Below the pieces are notes generated by a model. That model did not search any database and was not told the origin of the DNA. It saw nothing but the letters and a program-made list of their open reading frames with translations. From Cellvibrionaceae bacterium (GTDB lineage: Bacteria; Pseudomonadota; Gammaproteobacteria; Pseudomonadales; Cellvibrionaceae): DNA of 64,000 nucleotides. Shown piece after piece: positions 14,955 through 24,380 of this stretch. The stretch is taken from positions 1 through 64,000 of the forward strand of contig JAGKWU010000005.1 of the NCBI GenBank assembly GCA_021151695.1. Direction: 5' to 3'. Numbering within the stretch: the stretch's first letter is position 1; every line of letters starts with the position of its first letter. The translations under genes and the position numbers were made by a program.

Positions 14955-16298
14955 ATGCAAGTTGCTTACGAGATCATGTCGTTTCTGGTAGCCATCATCG
15001 TATTGGTGACTGTCCACGAATTTGGTCATTTTTACGTAGCGCGTCGTTGCGGGGTCAAAGTCCTGCGTTTTTCCCTGGGATTTGGCAAGGTGCTCTGGCG
15101 TCGTTACGACAGCTATGGCACTGAGTTCAGTTTGTCGGCGCTGCCTTTTGGCGGCTACGTCAAAATGTTGGACGAGCGCGAGGGCGAGGTTCCAGCAGAG
15201 CTACTCGATCAGGCATTCACCCGTAAAACTGTCTGGCAGCGTATGGCAATTGTGCTGGCTGGCCCCATCGCCAATTTTATCCTGGCGATATTGCTGTTTT
15301 GGGGATTGTTGTTGCAGGGTGAGCGCGGCCTGATTCCTGTGGTAGGTACTATTGATCAAGGATCAGTGGCTGCCGCTGCAGGCCTCGAAGTAGGGCAGGA
15401 GATTGTATCCGTCGACGGCAAAGAAACCCCGACAGAACAGTTACTTGCCCAGCAACTGCTCAATCGCCTGGGCGAGTCGGGGGATATCATATTCAAAGTG
15501 CGCTACCCCAATTCCACGCTCCAGTATGAATTGCACACGACGCTGGCTAATTGGCTTAAAGGTGTCAAAGATCCTGACCCGATTAAAGGGATAGGGCTTG
15601 AGCTGGCTTTTCCGGTGAGTGCTGTGGCCGGTGAAATCATTCCCGGTAGCCCGGCTGAGCGTGCCGGCTTAAAAACCGGGGATAAAATCCTGCAAGCGGA
15701 TGATGTCTGGATAAAAGATTGGCGCGTCTGGTTTGACTATGTGCGAGCCCATGCTGGCAAAGCCATACACATCAAGGTTGAGCGCGCAGGCGAAACGCTG
15801 GATTTGACGGTTACGCCGGAATCTTTTGAAGAAAAGGGAGTCTCTTATGGGCGCGTCGGTATGGGGAACCAGCCGCCGTCGGATGAGCTGTTCCGCCACT
15901 ACGAATATGGTATTGGCGGAGCGCTGGTCGCCAGCGTCAAACGCACGTGGGATACCTCGGCATTTGTACTGGTGAGCGTGAAAAAGCTGATCCTGGGAGA
16001 AATTTCTACAAATAACTTGAGCGGGCCGATAAGCATTGCTAAGGTGGCCGGCTCTTCGGCGCAGATCGGCTTTAAATACTTTGTAGGGTTTCTGGCCTAC
16101 CTGAGTGTCTTGTTGGGGGTGTTCAACTTGCTGCCAATCCCGGTTCTGGATGGCGGGCATCTGGTCTACCTCTATATAGAAGCTATTCGCGGTAAGCCTG
16201 TCTCTGAAAAGGTGCAGGTGATGGGTTTTCAGCTCGGGCTATTCCTGGTGATCAGCCTCAGCATTCTGGCCCTGTATAACGATATTTTGCGGCTGTAA
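14955..16298 (+). CDS. rseP: Site-2 intramembrane metalloprotease RseP
   Basis: Cuts the membrane anchor of anti-sigma factor RseA during envelope stress and clears signal-peptide remnants. The 447-residue protein (450 in E. coli) has the zinc motif HEFGH in the first membrane helix, two PDZ domains (near residues 115-190 and 205-290, with EIIPGSPAERAGLKTGDKI) and the second zinc-ligand motif NLLPIPVLDGGHLVY near the C terminus. The gene sits between dxr and bamA as in many gammaproteobacteria. Confidence 0.97.
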   Translation: MQVAYEIMSFLVAIIVLVTVHEFGHFYVARRCGVKVLRFSLGFGKVLWRRYDSYGTEFSLSALPFGGYVKMLDEREGEVPAELLDQAFTRKTVWQRMAIVLAGPIANFILAILLFWGLLLQGERGLIPVVGTIDQGSVAAAAGLEVGQEIVSVDGKETPTEQLLAQQLLNRLGESGDIIFKVRYPNSTLQYELHTTLANWLKGVKDPDPIKGIGLELAFPVSAVAGEIIPGSPAERAGLKTGDKILQADDVWIKDWRVWFDYVRAHAGKAIHIKVERAGETLDLTVTPESFEEKGVSYGRVGMGNQPPSDELFRHYEYGIGGALVASVKRTWDTSAFVLVSVKKLILGEISTNNLSGPISIAKVAGSSAQIGFKYFVGFLAYLSVLLGVFNLLPIPVLDGGHLVYLYIEAIRGKPVSEKVQVMGFQLGLFLVISLSILALYNDILRL

Positions 16299-16346
16299 GC
16301 GGTTTACCCCTTCGGTCTACACATTCTTATTATTAGATCAGACGAT

Positions 16347-19064
16347 ATGAAGCGAGTTTCAATGCGATTTTTCTGTTTCCTGCTGGTGTTGCTTACGTCT
16401 TTCGCGGTGCAGGCGCAATCCCAAAGTTTTCGCATAAGCGATATCCGCGTAGAGGGTTTACAGCGGGTATCGGCCGGTTCCGTGTTCAGTGCCTTGCCTA
16501 TACGTGTGGGCGATACGGTAACCCAGTCTGATATCCAGAATGCTACCCGTGAGCTGTTCAAGGTAGGCTTCTTTGCCGACGTAGCCATACAGCGTGACGG
16601 GGATGTGCTTGTATTAGTGCTTAAAGAGCGCCCCGCCATCAACAAGATCGAACTCGAAGGCAACAAAGCCATCAAGAGCGAAAACCTGATGGACAGCTTG
16701 AAGAAAAACAACCTGTCAGAAGGCCAGATTTTCCAGCGCGCCACCCTCGAAGGTATTACCCAGGCTTTGCAGCGCGAATACATCGCGCAGGGTCGCTACG
16801 GTGCGACCGTTAATATCGAAATTGAAGACCTGCCGCGCAACCAGGTAAAAGTCAAAGTAAAAATCAATGAAGGTACGGTTGCCCGTATCAAGCAAATCAA
16901 TATCGTTGGCAACAAAGTGTTCAGCGATCAGGAGTTGCTCGATCTGCTTGAGCTGCACACCTCCGGCATGTTCTCCTGGCTGAGTGGTAACGACAAATAC
17001 TCCAAAGAAAAGATGAAAGGCGATTTGGAAAAAATCGAATCCTATTATCTCGACCGCGGTTACCTGGCTTTTAAAGTGGAATCATCACAGATCTCCCTGA
17101 GCCCGGATAAATCCAAAATCTTTATCACCATCAACGTAACTGAAGGCGATATCTACAACGTTAATGATGTGCAGTTGGCGGGTGATCCAGTTATTGATCC
17201 CGAGATCCTGAAGCAATTGTTTCTGGTGAGAAAAGGCCAGATTTTCTCGCAAATCCTGATGACGACTACCTCTGAATACCTGACCCAGCGTTTAGGTAAC
17301 GAAGGCTACACCTTCGCGAAAGTGGAAGGCATGCCAGATCGCAATGATGCCGATAAAACCGTAAAAGTGACTTTCTTTGTCGAACCGGGCAAGCGCGCTT
17401 ACGTAAACCGTATTAACTTCAAAGGTAATACCAAAACTATCGACGAAGTATTGCGCCGCGAAATGCGCCAGATGGAAGGTGGTTCTGCCTCTACCGCGCA
17501 GATCGATAACTCCAAAGTGCATTTGGAGCGTCTTGGCTTCTTCAAAGAAGTGAAGGTGGAAACCAAAGAAGTTCCAGGTTCATCAGACAAGGTAGATGTT
17601 AATTACACTGTAGAAGAGCAGCCATCCGGCAGCATGAGTTTGCAAATTGGTTATGCCCAGTACTCCGGTCTGTTGTTCCAGGCGGGTATCCAGCAAACCA
17701 ACTGGTTCGGTACCGGTAAGCAAGTTGGCTTCAACTTTAGCCACAGTCGTTACCAGACTGCTTACAGCTTTAACTATACAGATCCTTACTTTACTCCCGA
17801 TGGCGTAAGTCGCGGTTTCAGTATCTATTATCAAAACAGCGATTACGGCGCTTACAACGTTACGCCCTATAGCACCAACATCTATGGTGCCAAGGTTAAC
17901 TTCGGCTATCCGATTTCCGAGATCGAGCGTATTGGTTTTGATATAGGTCTTCGCAACCTTGAGGTAACCCCAACAGGTTACTCGTCGCAGGAAATTACCC
18001 GGACGCCAATATTTACTGACAATGGTTATTTAACGGACGGTAGCAGTTACTACACTAACGAGTACATCAGCCAATCTGATTATGAAGCCCTGCGCAATCG
18101 CGCAAGTAATGGTCTGGATTATGTTGCAGGCACTTATGAAACCCACAACATTACTGAAAGTATGTTGGGTGAAAAAGGCTTTATTGATCTTTATGGTGAT
18201 ACATTTACCGATGCCCAGTTGAGCGTTTACTGGTTAAAGTCCACGCTTAACCGCGGTATATTACCGGATCGCGGTTCATCACAACGCCTGTCTGGCGAGA
18301 TAACCCTGCCAGGCGGTGACCTTGAGTATTACAAGCTCGACTACGAAGCCCAAATGTTCAAGCCACTCACCAAGAGCCTGACCTTGCGTGTGCATGGTCG
18401 TCTCGGTTTTGCAGATACCTATGGTAAAACCGATCGCTTGCCATTCTTTGAGAACTTCTACGGCGGCGGTTTCGGTTCAGTGCGTGGCTTCGAACGTAAT
18501 ACTCTGGGCCCAAGAAGTACGCTGCGTGAGTCTGCGGTAATCACCAATAGCGTGTGGGATGATGTCAACGGCAATGGTCTTCAGGAGTCAGGTGAAACGT
18601 CCAATCCAGTTGCCATTTTGTGTGATGACTTGAAGAGTGATTACCTGACCTGTCTTGCTTCCATCAGTAACGGGAACCTCCAAACCCTACGTAATAGTAA
18701 AGAGGGTAAGATTATTACTGACCTGGGTGCCTCTTACGGCCGCCGCTTAGGTTCCTTTGGTGGTAACACCATTATCGAAGGTGGTGCGGAAATCCTGTTC
18801 CCATTGCCATTTATCAAGGATCAGCGCTCTGTTCAAACTACGCTGTTCCTCGATGCAGGTAACGTATTTGACACTCGCTGTGGCGCCCAGCAACAAAACT
18901 GCTATGGCATCAGCGCAGATCAAATTAAAGCGTCTGTCGGCTTGGGTTTGACCTGGATCTCCAGCTTTGGTCCAATGACTTTCAGCCTGGCTGAGCCTAT
19001 CAGCAAAGATGACCCCTATGATCGCAGAGAGATTTTCCAATTCTCCCTGGGGCAAACGTTTTAA
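16347..19064 (+). CDS. bamA: Outer-membrane assembly factor BamA
   Basis: Central subunit of the BAM complex that folds beta-barrel proteins into the outer membrane. Signal peptide at 1-24 (ending VQAQ), five POTRA repeats to about residue 425, then a C-terminal barrel ending QFSLGQTF. The lid-loop motif GSVRGFERN is present. At 905 residues it is longer than the 810 of E. coli. The extra length lies in barrel loops, one near residues 560-620 and one after VRGF near 735-790 containing two cysteines and a D-V-N-G-N-G-type acidic turn. The ribosome site before the ATG at 16347 is weak. Upstream rseP and downstream skp fit the envelope operon. Confidence 0.97.
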   Translation: MKRVSMRFFCFLLVLLTSFAVQAQSQSFRISDIRVEGLQRVSAGSVFSALPIRVGDTVTQSDIQNATRELFKVGFFADVAIQRDGDVLVLVLKERPAINKIELEGNKAIKSENLMDSLKKNNLSEGQIFQRATLEGITQALQREYIAQGRYGATVNIEIEDLPRNQVKVKVKINEGTVARIKQINIVGNKVFSDQELLDLLELHTSGMFSWLSGNDKYSKEKMKGDLEKIESYYLDRGYLAFKVESSQISLSPDKSKIFITINVTEGDIYNVNDVQLAGDPVIDPEILKQLFLVRKGQIFSQILMTTTSEYLTQRLGNEGYTFAKVEGMPDRNDADKTVKVTFFVEPGKRAYVNRINFKGNTKTIDEVLRREMRQMEGGSASTAQIDNSKVHLERLGFFKEVKVETKEVPGSSDKVDVNYTVEEQPSGSMSLQIGYAQYSGLLFQAGIQQTNWFGTGKQVGFNFSHSRYQTAYSFNYTDPYFTPDGVSRGFSIYYQNSDYGAYNVTPYSTNIYGAKVNFGYPISEIERIGFDIGLRNLEVTPTGYSSQEITRTPIFTDNGYLTDGSSYYTNEYISQSDYEALRNRASNGLDYVAGTYETHNITESMLGEKGFIDLYGDTFTDAQLSVYWLKSTLNRGILPDRGSSQRLSGEITLPGGDLEYYKLDYEAQMFKPLTKSLTLRVHGRLGFADTYGKTDRLPFFENFYGGGFGSVRGFERNTLGPRSTLRESAVITNSVWDDVNGNGLQESGETSNPVAILCDDLKSDYLTCLASISNGNLQTLRNSKEGKIITDLGASYGRRLGSFGGNTIIEGGAEILFPLPFIKDQRSVQTTLFLDAGNVFDTRCGAQQQNCYGISADQIKASVGLGLTWISSFGPMTFSLAEPISKDDPYDRREIFQFSLGQTF

Positions 19065-19128
19065 GGATAGAGAAGGTTTTTCATAATAAATTTTTAACTG
19101 CTGTTTATATTTAAAAGAGGAAATCATT

Positions 19129-19641
19129 GTGACCGTTACTAAAAAAATCGTTGCCGCCGCCGCTCTGTGCATGATGTCGGCCGCTTGTTTTGCGGAAGGC
19201 AAAATTGCAATTCTCAATCCAACTGGTGCGGTAATGGCAACGGCAGCTGCAAAAGCGAAGTTTGACAAGCTTGAGAAGAGCGCAGACTACGCTGCCACCA
19301 AGGCCAAGCTTGATGGCCTGATGGCCGATCTGAAAACGTTGCAGGCTTCCTACCAAAAAGACGGTATGACCTGGTCACCAGAGAAAAAAGCAGAGAACGA
19401 GAAAAAGCTGCAAAGCTTGCAGCAAGACTACCAGTTCAATGCAAAAAAACTGCAGGCTTCCCAGCAGGAAATGGCTCAGCAAGTAATGCAGGAAACCGGT
19501 GCTAAATTGGAAGCTGCCGTTAAGCAAGTGATTGATTCCGAAAAGCTTGGCCTTGTGTTGAACAGCCAGGCGGCTATTCATGCTTCTGCTGAGTACGACA
19601 TCACTCCAAAAGTAACCGAGTTGCTGAACAAGGCTAAGTAA
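19129..19641 (+). CDS. skp: Periplasmic chaperone Skp (OmpH family)
   Basis: Holds unfolded outer-membrane proteins in the periplasm on their way to BamA. The 170-residue product (161 in E. coli) has a signal peptide (AALCMMSAACFA, mature part starting EGKIAILNP), a charged coiled-coil rich in K, Q and E from about 40 to 125, and a C-terminal KVTELLNKAK. The start is GTG at 19129, behind AAAGAGGAAATCATT. It lies between bamA and lpxD, as usual. Confidence 0.94.
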   Translation: MTVTKKIVAAAALCMMSAACFAEGKIAILNPTGAVMATAAAKAKFDKLEKSADYAATKAKLDGLMADLKTLQASYQKDGMTWSPEKKAENEKKLQSLQQDYQFNAKKLQASQQEMAQQVMQETGAKLEAAVKQVIDSEKLGLVLNSQAAIHASAEYDITPKVTELLNKAK

Positions 19642-19646
19642 TTAGT

Positions 19647-20684
19647 GTGTCTGGCATTCAAACCGGTTTTACATTAGTCGATCTGGCTCAGCGTCTTGGC
19701 GCTGAGCTGATTGGCAACCCGCAACACCTGATTACCTCGCTCGCAACCTTGCAATCGGCAGCTGCTGCCGAACTGAGTTTCATCGCCAACCCCGTCTACA
19801 AAAAATACCTTGCTACAACCAGTGCCGGTGCTGTGTTGGTTACTCGCGAGCTGGCTGATATGGTGACTGGCAATAAATTGATTGTTGCAAATCCCTATCT
19901 TTGCTATGCAAAGCTTACTGCTCTATTCGACACTCACTTGCATCGCTTGCCGGGTATTCACCCCGCGGCGGTGATAGGCGAAAACTGTATCTTGGGCAGG
20001 GATGTACGCATTGAGGCTCATGCTGTACTGGCCGACGGTGTGATTCTGGGTGATGAAGTTGTTGTCGGCGCAGGTTGTTATATAGGTGCTGATAGTCAGC
20101 TGGGTGATCGCACGAAATTGCACCCCAATGTCACTATCTATCATGGTGTGAGCATTGGCACCGATTGTCTTTTTCATAGTGGCAGCGTGGTAGGTGCAGA
20201 TGGATTTGGCTTTGCGCCCTCCGCCCACGGCTGGGTGAAAATTCACCAACTTGGTGGTGTGGTCATAGGAAATCGCGTCGAAGTGGGCGCTAATAGTGCT
20301 ATAGATCGCGGCGCACTCGACGATACTGTCATTGGCGACGGCGTAATTATCGATAATTTGGTGCAAATTGGTCATAATGTGCGGCTTGGTAAGAATACTG
20401 CTATTGCCGGCCATAGTGCGGTTGCTGGCAGTGTCACTATTGGCGAAAACTGCACCATTGCGGGCAAAGTCGGTATAGCCGGCCATTTGAGTCTGGCCGA
20501 CAAGGTTCACATATCGGCTATGACACTCGTGTCAGGCTCTATTGATGAGGCCGGTTCTTATTCCGGTAGCCTGCCGATTGGACCCACGAAAGAGTGGCGA
20601 AAGAATGCGGCCCGTTTCCGCCAACTGGACCAACTTACCACCAGATTGATCAAACTGGAGCGTCGCCTCAAAAATGAGGAATGA
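19647..20684 (+). CDS. lpxD: UDP-3-O-(3-hydroxyacyl)glucosamine N-acyltransferase
   Basis: Third step of lipid A synthesis: adds the second hydroxyacyl chain. The 345-residue product (341 in E. coli) has an N-terminal uridine-binding domain (about 1-100) and a left-handed beta helix of hexapeptide repeats (about 100-310) containing the catalytic-His segment GFGFAPSAHGWVKIHQLG and DNLVQIGHNV. A C-terminal helix follows. The start is the GTG five bases after the skp stop. Confidence 0.97.
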   Translation: MSGIQTGFTLVDLAQRLGAELIGNPQHLITSLATLQSAAAAELSFIANPVYKKYLATTSAGAVLVTRELADMVTGNKLIVANPYLCYAKLTALFDTHLHRLPGIHPAAVIGENCILGRDVRIEAHAVLADGVILGDEVVVGAGCYIGADSQLGDRTKLHPNVTIYHGVSIGTDCLFHSGSVVGADGFGFAPSAHGWVKIHQLGGVVIGNRVEVGANSAIDRGALDDTVIGDGVIIDNLVQIGHNVRLGKNTAIAGHSAVAGSVTIGENCTIAGKVGIAGHLSLADKVHISAMTLVSGSIDEAGSYSGSLPIGPTKEWRKNAARFRQLDQLTTRLIKLERRLKNEE

Positions 20685-20759
20685 GTTTTACGTTAAACTC
20701 AATGAGCCGTTCCAGCCCACCTTAACTGATATTCAAAACAGAGATTTAGGGCCATTTAT

Positions 20760-21197
20760 ATGATGGATGTTAACGAAATACGTGAATATTTGCCGCACCG
20801 CTATCCGTTCTTGCTGGTTGATAGAGTGGTGGAATTGGTAGAGGGCGAATCCATTGTGGCCTACAAAAATATCACCGTGAACGAAGAAGTGTTCAATGGA
20901 CACTTTCCACAAAGCCCGGTTTTTCCCGGCGTGATGATCATCGAAGCTATGGCTCAGGCTTCAGGTATTCTCGGTTTTAAAACCATGAATAAAAAGCCGG
21001 AAGACGGCTCTCTCTATTTATTTGCCGGAGTTGACGATGTGCGTTTCAAGCGCCAGGTAATCCCAGGTGATCGTCTGCAACTGGAATCGCGCGTTATCTC
21101 CGAAAAGCGTGGTATTTGGAAGTTTGAATGCAAGGCTACTGTAGATGGCGTACTCGCTGCTTCTGCGACTATCCTGTGCGCGGACCGCAAAATTTAA
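20760..21197 (+). CDS. fabZ: 3-hydroxyacyl-ACP dehydratase FabZ
   Basis: Dehydrates beta-hydroxyacyl-ACP in fatty acid elongation and competes with lipid A synthesis for hydroxyacyl-ACP. The 145-residue hot-dog-fold protein shows LPHRYPFLLVDRV with the catalytic His, and FNGHFPQSPVFPGVMIIEAMAQ with the catalytic Glu. Two ATG codons in a row open the gene; the first was taken. It lies between lpxD and lpxA in the conserved order. Confidence 0.98.
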   Translation: MMDVNEIREYLPHRYPFLLVDRVVELVEGESIVAYKNITVNEEVFNGHFPQSPVFPGVMIIEAMAQASGILGFKTMNKKPEDGSLYLFAGVDDVRFKRQVIPGDRLQLESRVISEKRGIWKFECKATVDGVLAASATILCADRKI

Positions 21198-21251
21198 TTT
21201 GCATAGCCAATTGCGTTTTTATTTTCTGATTATTAACGGCGAGACATTATT

Positions 21252-22022
21252 TTGATCGACTCACGTGCAATCATTCACCCTGATGCCAAGCTGGCCGCTG
21301 ATGTTGAAGTCGGCCCCTGGAGCATTATTGGGCCAGGTGTAGAGATAGGTGAGGGCAGTGTGATTGCCTCCCACGTAGTGATCAAAGGTCCTACGGTTAT
21401 TGGCAAGCACAATCACATTTATCAATTTTCGTCGGTGGGTGAAGACACTCCCGATTTGAAATACAAAGGCGAACCAACTCGCCTTGTGATTGGCGATCAC
21501 AACACGATTCGCGAAGGTGTAACCATTCACCGCGGCACAGTTCAGGATCGCAGTGAAACCACTATTGGCAGTCACAATTTGATCATGGCCTATGTGCATA
21601 TTGGTCACGACAGTGTGGTGGGCGATCACTGCATCCTGGTGAATAACACGGCGCTTGCTGGCCATGTGCATATCGGTGATTGGGCAATTCTCAGTGGCTA
21701 CACCCTGGTGCATCAGTTCTGCAAAATTGGCGCACACAGTTTTACTGGTATGGGCACCGCCGTTGGTAAAGACATACCCGCCTATGTGATGGTGACCGGT
21801 AATCCCGCCGAAGCCAAAAGCATTAATGCCGAGGGCTTACGTCGTCGCGGTTTTAGTGCGGAAGAGATTGCCACTATCACCAAAGCCTATAAAACCATTT
21901 ACCGCCGCGGCCTGACGATTGAAGAAGCCTTGACCGCACTGGAGGCCATGCTGCCCGAGTGCGAGCGTCTTGCGCCCATGATTCAATCGATCAAAGAGTC
22001 GACGCGCGGTATCGTCCGCTAA
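21252..22022 (+). CDS. lpxA: UDP-N-acetylglucosamine acyltransferase
   Basis: First step of lipid A synthesis. The 256-residue protein (262 in E. coli) is a left-handed beta helix built from hexapeptide repeats. It has YQFSSVGEDTPDLKYKGEPT, the catalytic-His region AYVHIGHDSVVG and AGHVHIGDWAILSG, and the C-terminal STRGIVR. The start is a TTG (TTG-ATC-GAC, giving MIDSRAIIHP), which aligns with the M-I-D of E. coli LpxA; no ATG is available near there. Confidence 0.97.
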   Translation: MIDSRAIIHPDAKLAADVEVGPWSIIGPGVEIGEGSVIASHVVIKGPTVIGKHNHIYQFSSVGEDTPDLKYKGEPTRLVIGDHNTIREGVTIHRGTVQDRSETTIGSHNLIMAYVHIGHDSVVGDHCILVNNTALAGHVHIGDWAILSGYTLVHQFCKIGAHSFTGMGTAVGKDIPAYVMVTGNPAEAKSINAEGLRRRGFSAEEIATITKAYKTIYRRGLTIEEALTALEAMLPECERLAPMIQSIKESTRGIVR

Positions 22023-22064
22023 AAATAGTTTTTACCAAAACAATAACGCAAGGCCGGGGGCGGA

Positions 22065-23222
22065 ATGTCGGATCGCATACATATAGGTATTGTTGTCGGT
22101 GAAGCCTCTGGAGATATCCTCGGCGCGGCCCTGATGGTCGAGCTGCGCAAGCGCTACCCCACTGCCGAGTTTTCCGGTATTGGCGGGCCGCGTATGCTGG
22201 AGTTGGGTTTCCACTCCTATTTTCCGCAAGACCGCCTCGCCGTAATGGGATTGATTGAGCCCCTTAAACGCCTGCCGGAATTACTGCGTATCCGCAAATT
22301 TTTGCGCGAGCATTTCACTGAAAATCCTCCTGCGGTTTTTATCGGTATAGACTCCCCCGATTTTAATATTTCGCTCGAAGGCGCTTTAAAAGATAAAGGC
22401 GTAAAAACCGTTCATTACGTTAGTCCTTCCGTATGGGCCTGGCGACAAAAGCGTGTGTTTAAAATCGCACGCTCGGTAGATTTGATGCTGGCATTGCTGC
22501 CATTCGAGGCAGCTTTCTACGAAAAATTCAATGTGCCGGTTGAGTTTGTCGGGCACCACCTCGCCGATGAAATTCCAGTTGATGTTGATAAATACCAGGC
22601 GCGTCGTGACTTGGGGATTCCCGAGCACGCGCGCGTAGTTGCACTGTTGCCTGGTAGTCGCTCCAGTGAAGTGGAACGCATGGGCAGTTTGTTTATGCAC
22701 GCAGCCGTTTTTTGTCTGGAGCAGGATCCGGAATTATTGTTTTACATTCCTGCCGCCAACTCAGATCGCTATCGCCAACTGCATTTGCAATTGAATGATT
22801 ATGTCGATTTTCCGCTAAACCTGGTGAATGGTAACTCACACAAAGTGATGGCGGCGGCCGATGTGGTTCTGCTTGCCTCTGGCACAGTTACATTGGAAGC
22901 CATGCTGCTCAAAAAGCCTATGGTTGTCGCCTATAAGATGGCGCCACTCACGTTCAAAATTTTATCCTGGCTGATCAAATCACCTTTTATTTCGCTGCCT
23001 AATTTATTGGCGGGGAAAAAGCTGGTGCCGGAATTGTTGCAAGATGACGCTTCTCCCGAAAAGCTGAGCGCGGCGATTATCAATTATTTTGAGAACCCGG
23101 AAGAAACCCAGCAATTGTGCGATACCTTCGCGCAGATGCACGGCATACTAAAACGCAATGCCAGCGAGCGCGCTGCGGAAGCTATCGCCAAACTTATCGA
23201 AGCAGATAATAAAAATGAATGA
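22065..23222 (+). CDS. lpxB: Lipid-A-disaccharide synthase
   Basis: Joins UDP-diacylglucosamine and lipid X to form the lipid A disaccharide (GT19 family, peripheral on the inner membrane). The 385-residue product (382 in E. coli) starts with GIVVGEASGDILGAALM and has FSGIGGPRMLELGF, YVSPSVWAWRQKRV, ALLPGSRSSEVERM and the C-terminal ASGTVTLEAMLLKKPMVV. A GC-rich purine ribosome site precedes the ATG. The end overlaps rnhB by 8 bases. Confidence 0.97.
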   Translation: MSDRIHIGIVVGEASGDILGAALMVELRKRYPTAEFSGIGGPRMLELGFHSYFPQDRLAVMGLIEPLKRLPELLRIRKFLREHFTENPPAVFIGIDSPDFNISLEGALKDKGVKTVHYVSPSVWAWRQKRVFKIARSVDLMLALLPFEAAFYEKFNVPVEFVGHHLADEIPVDVDKYQARRDLGIPEHARVVALLPGSRSSEVERMGSLFMHAAVFCLEQDPELLFYIPAANSDRYRQLHLQLNDYVDFPLNLVNGNSHKVMAAADVVLLASGTVTLEAMLLKKPMVVAYKMAPLTFKILSWLIKSPFISLPNLLAGKKLVPELLQDDASPEKLSAAIINYFENPEETQQLCDTFAQMHGILKRNASERAAEAIAKLIEADNKNE

Positions 23223-23841
23223 TTCAGTTGATATTCTCGGACCGTTTATTTGCACCTACCAGGGCTTGCTGCTTGCTGGTTGCGATGAAGTTGGTCGCGG
23301 CCCATTGGCTGGCGATGTGGTGGCGGCGGCGGTAATTCTCGATCCGGAAAATCCGATCGAGGGTTTGAATGATTCGAAAAAGCTCACGGAAAAAAAGCGC
23401 GAGCTGTTGTTTGATGAAATAAAACTCAAAGCCAAAAGCTGGTGCGTAGCGCGCGCCTCTGTCGCCGAGATTGACCAGATCAATATTTTGCAAGCGAGCC
23501 TATTGGCGATGACTCGCGCTGTGCAAGGGCTGCACATCCAACCCGAGCACGTGCTGGTGGATGGCAATAAACTCCCCAAGTGGGCTTACAAAGCGGAAGC
23601 TGTTGTGAAAGGCGATAGTCGCGTGGCGGCGATCAGTGCCGCATCGATTCTTGCCAAGGTAGTGCGCGATCGCGAAATGGTGGAGCTGGATAAACAATAT
23701 CCCGGTTATGGCCTCGCCGATCATAAAGGCTATCCCACCAAAACCCATATGGATGCACTGGTGCGTCTTGGCGTAACACCAATTCATCGCAGAAGCTTTG
23801 GTCCGGTGCGCGTGCAGATAGAACAGATTGAGTTGTTTTAA
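23215..23841 (+). CDS. rnhB: Ribonuclease HII
   Basis: Removes ribonucleotides misincorporated in DNA. The 208-residue product (198 in E. coli) has the first acidic motif AGCDEVGRGPLAGDVVAAAV, the LVDGNKLPKW segment, SRVAAISAASILAKVVRDR with the conserved Lys/Asp, and GYPTKTHMDALVRLG. The ATG at 23215 gives MNDSVDILG and overlaps the lpxB end; the open frame further upstream is inside lpxB. Confidence 0.97.
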   Translation: MNDSVDILGPFICTYQGLLLAGCDEVGRGPLAGDVVAAAVILDPENPIEGLNDSKKLTEKKRELLFDEIKLKAKSWCVARASVAEIDQINILQASLLAMTRAVQGLHIQPEHVLVDGNKLPKWAYKAEAVVKGDSRVAAISAASILAKVVRDREMVELDKQYPGYGLADHKGYPTKTHMDALVRLGVTPIHRRSFGPVRVQIEQIELF

Positions 23842-23844
23842 TCG

Positions 23845-24132
23845 ATGGGCAGTATTTGCGATGCGGATCTGCAATATTTAAAGCCCGGCAAAAAGGTCGT
23901 ACTCAACACATTTAATGGCAGTAAAACCGCACCCGTCGAGATAAATCCTGCCGAAAATTATTGGCAGTTGATTGGTGCCAAAGCGGTAACTGTAAATGTC
24001 GCAGTGGATAATCTTCGAGTGTTGCTCAGGTTTGAACGGGATTTGAGCGCGCTGGGTTTAACCTGCGATAGCGAAGCAGAAAATTCGTTATGGGTACTGA
24101 TCAGCGATTTGAAGCTTGTTTGTCGGTATTGA
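23845..24132 (+). CDS. Small hypothetical protein in the rnhB-dnaE gap
   Basis: A 95-residue frame starts 3 bases after the rnhB stop, so coupling to rnhB is likely. It has no signal peptide or membrane segment. Visible features are KPGKKVVLNTFNGS near residue 13, then a mixed beta/alpha-looking region, with two cysteines near the C terminus (LTCDSE, LVCRY). I do not recognise the family. Position and codon use like its neighbours argue for a real gene; no clear independent ribosome site was seen. Confidence 0.5.
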   Translation: MGSICDADLQYLKPGKKVVLNTFNGSKTAPVEINPAENYWQLIGAKAVTVNVAVDNLRVLLRFERDLSALGLTCDSEAENSLWVLISDLKLVCRY

Positions 24133-24169
24133 GTAAGCAACATTTGATAATTTCTGATATTTCAAAAGT

Positions 24170-24341
24170 AAGAACTGGATGGCCAGCCCCGTGGATCCTC
24201 GCTCCGCGAGGATGACGACTCCCTGTTTAATAGTGTAAATATTGGCTTTGAATAAGCTGTTCGATATATAAAATAGTTTTCTCTAATGTAAAAGTGTTTT
24301 GAAAGGGAATCGTCATCCTCGCGGAGCGGGGATCCAGTTCT
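24170..24341. repeat. Inverted-repeat (MITE-like) element upstream of dnaE
   Basis: The outer ends are inverted copies: AAGAACTGGAT at the left and ATCCAGTTCTT at the right. Inside them, CCTCGCTCCGCGAGGATGAC (24197-24216) matches the reverse complement of GTCATCCTCGCGGAGCGGGG (24312-24331) with one change. The left arm holds 16 extra bases (24181-24196) between its two blocks. The 90-bp centre is AT-rich and non-coding. Related GTCATCCCCGC motifs recur near 41611 and 58519. Confidence 0.75.
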
Positions 24342-24380
24342 TAAAGATTTTCCTCGTTCTCGTTGACCTAGCCAAAAAAC

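Noticed and set aside
24170..24341. Insertion sequence
   Set aside because: Inverted ends are present, but there is no transposase frame and the inside is only about 90 bp; kept as a MITE-like or REP-like repeat.
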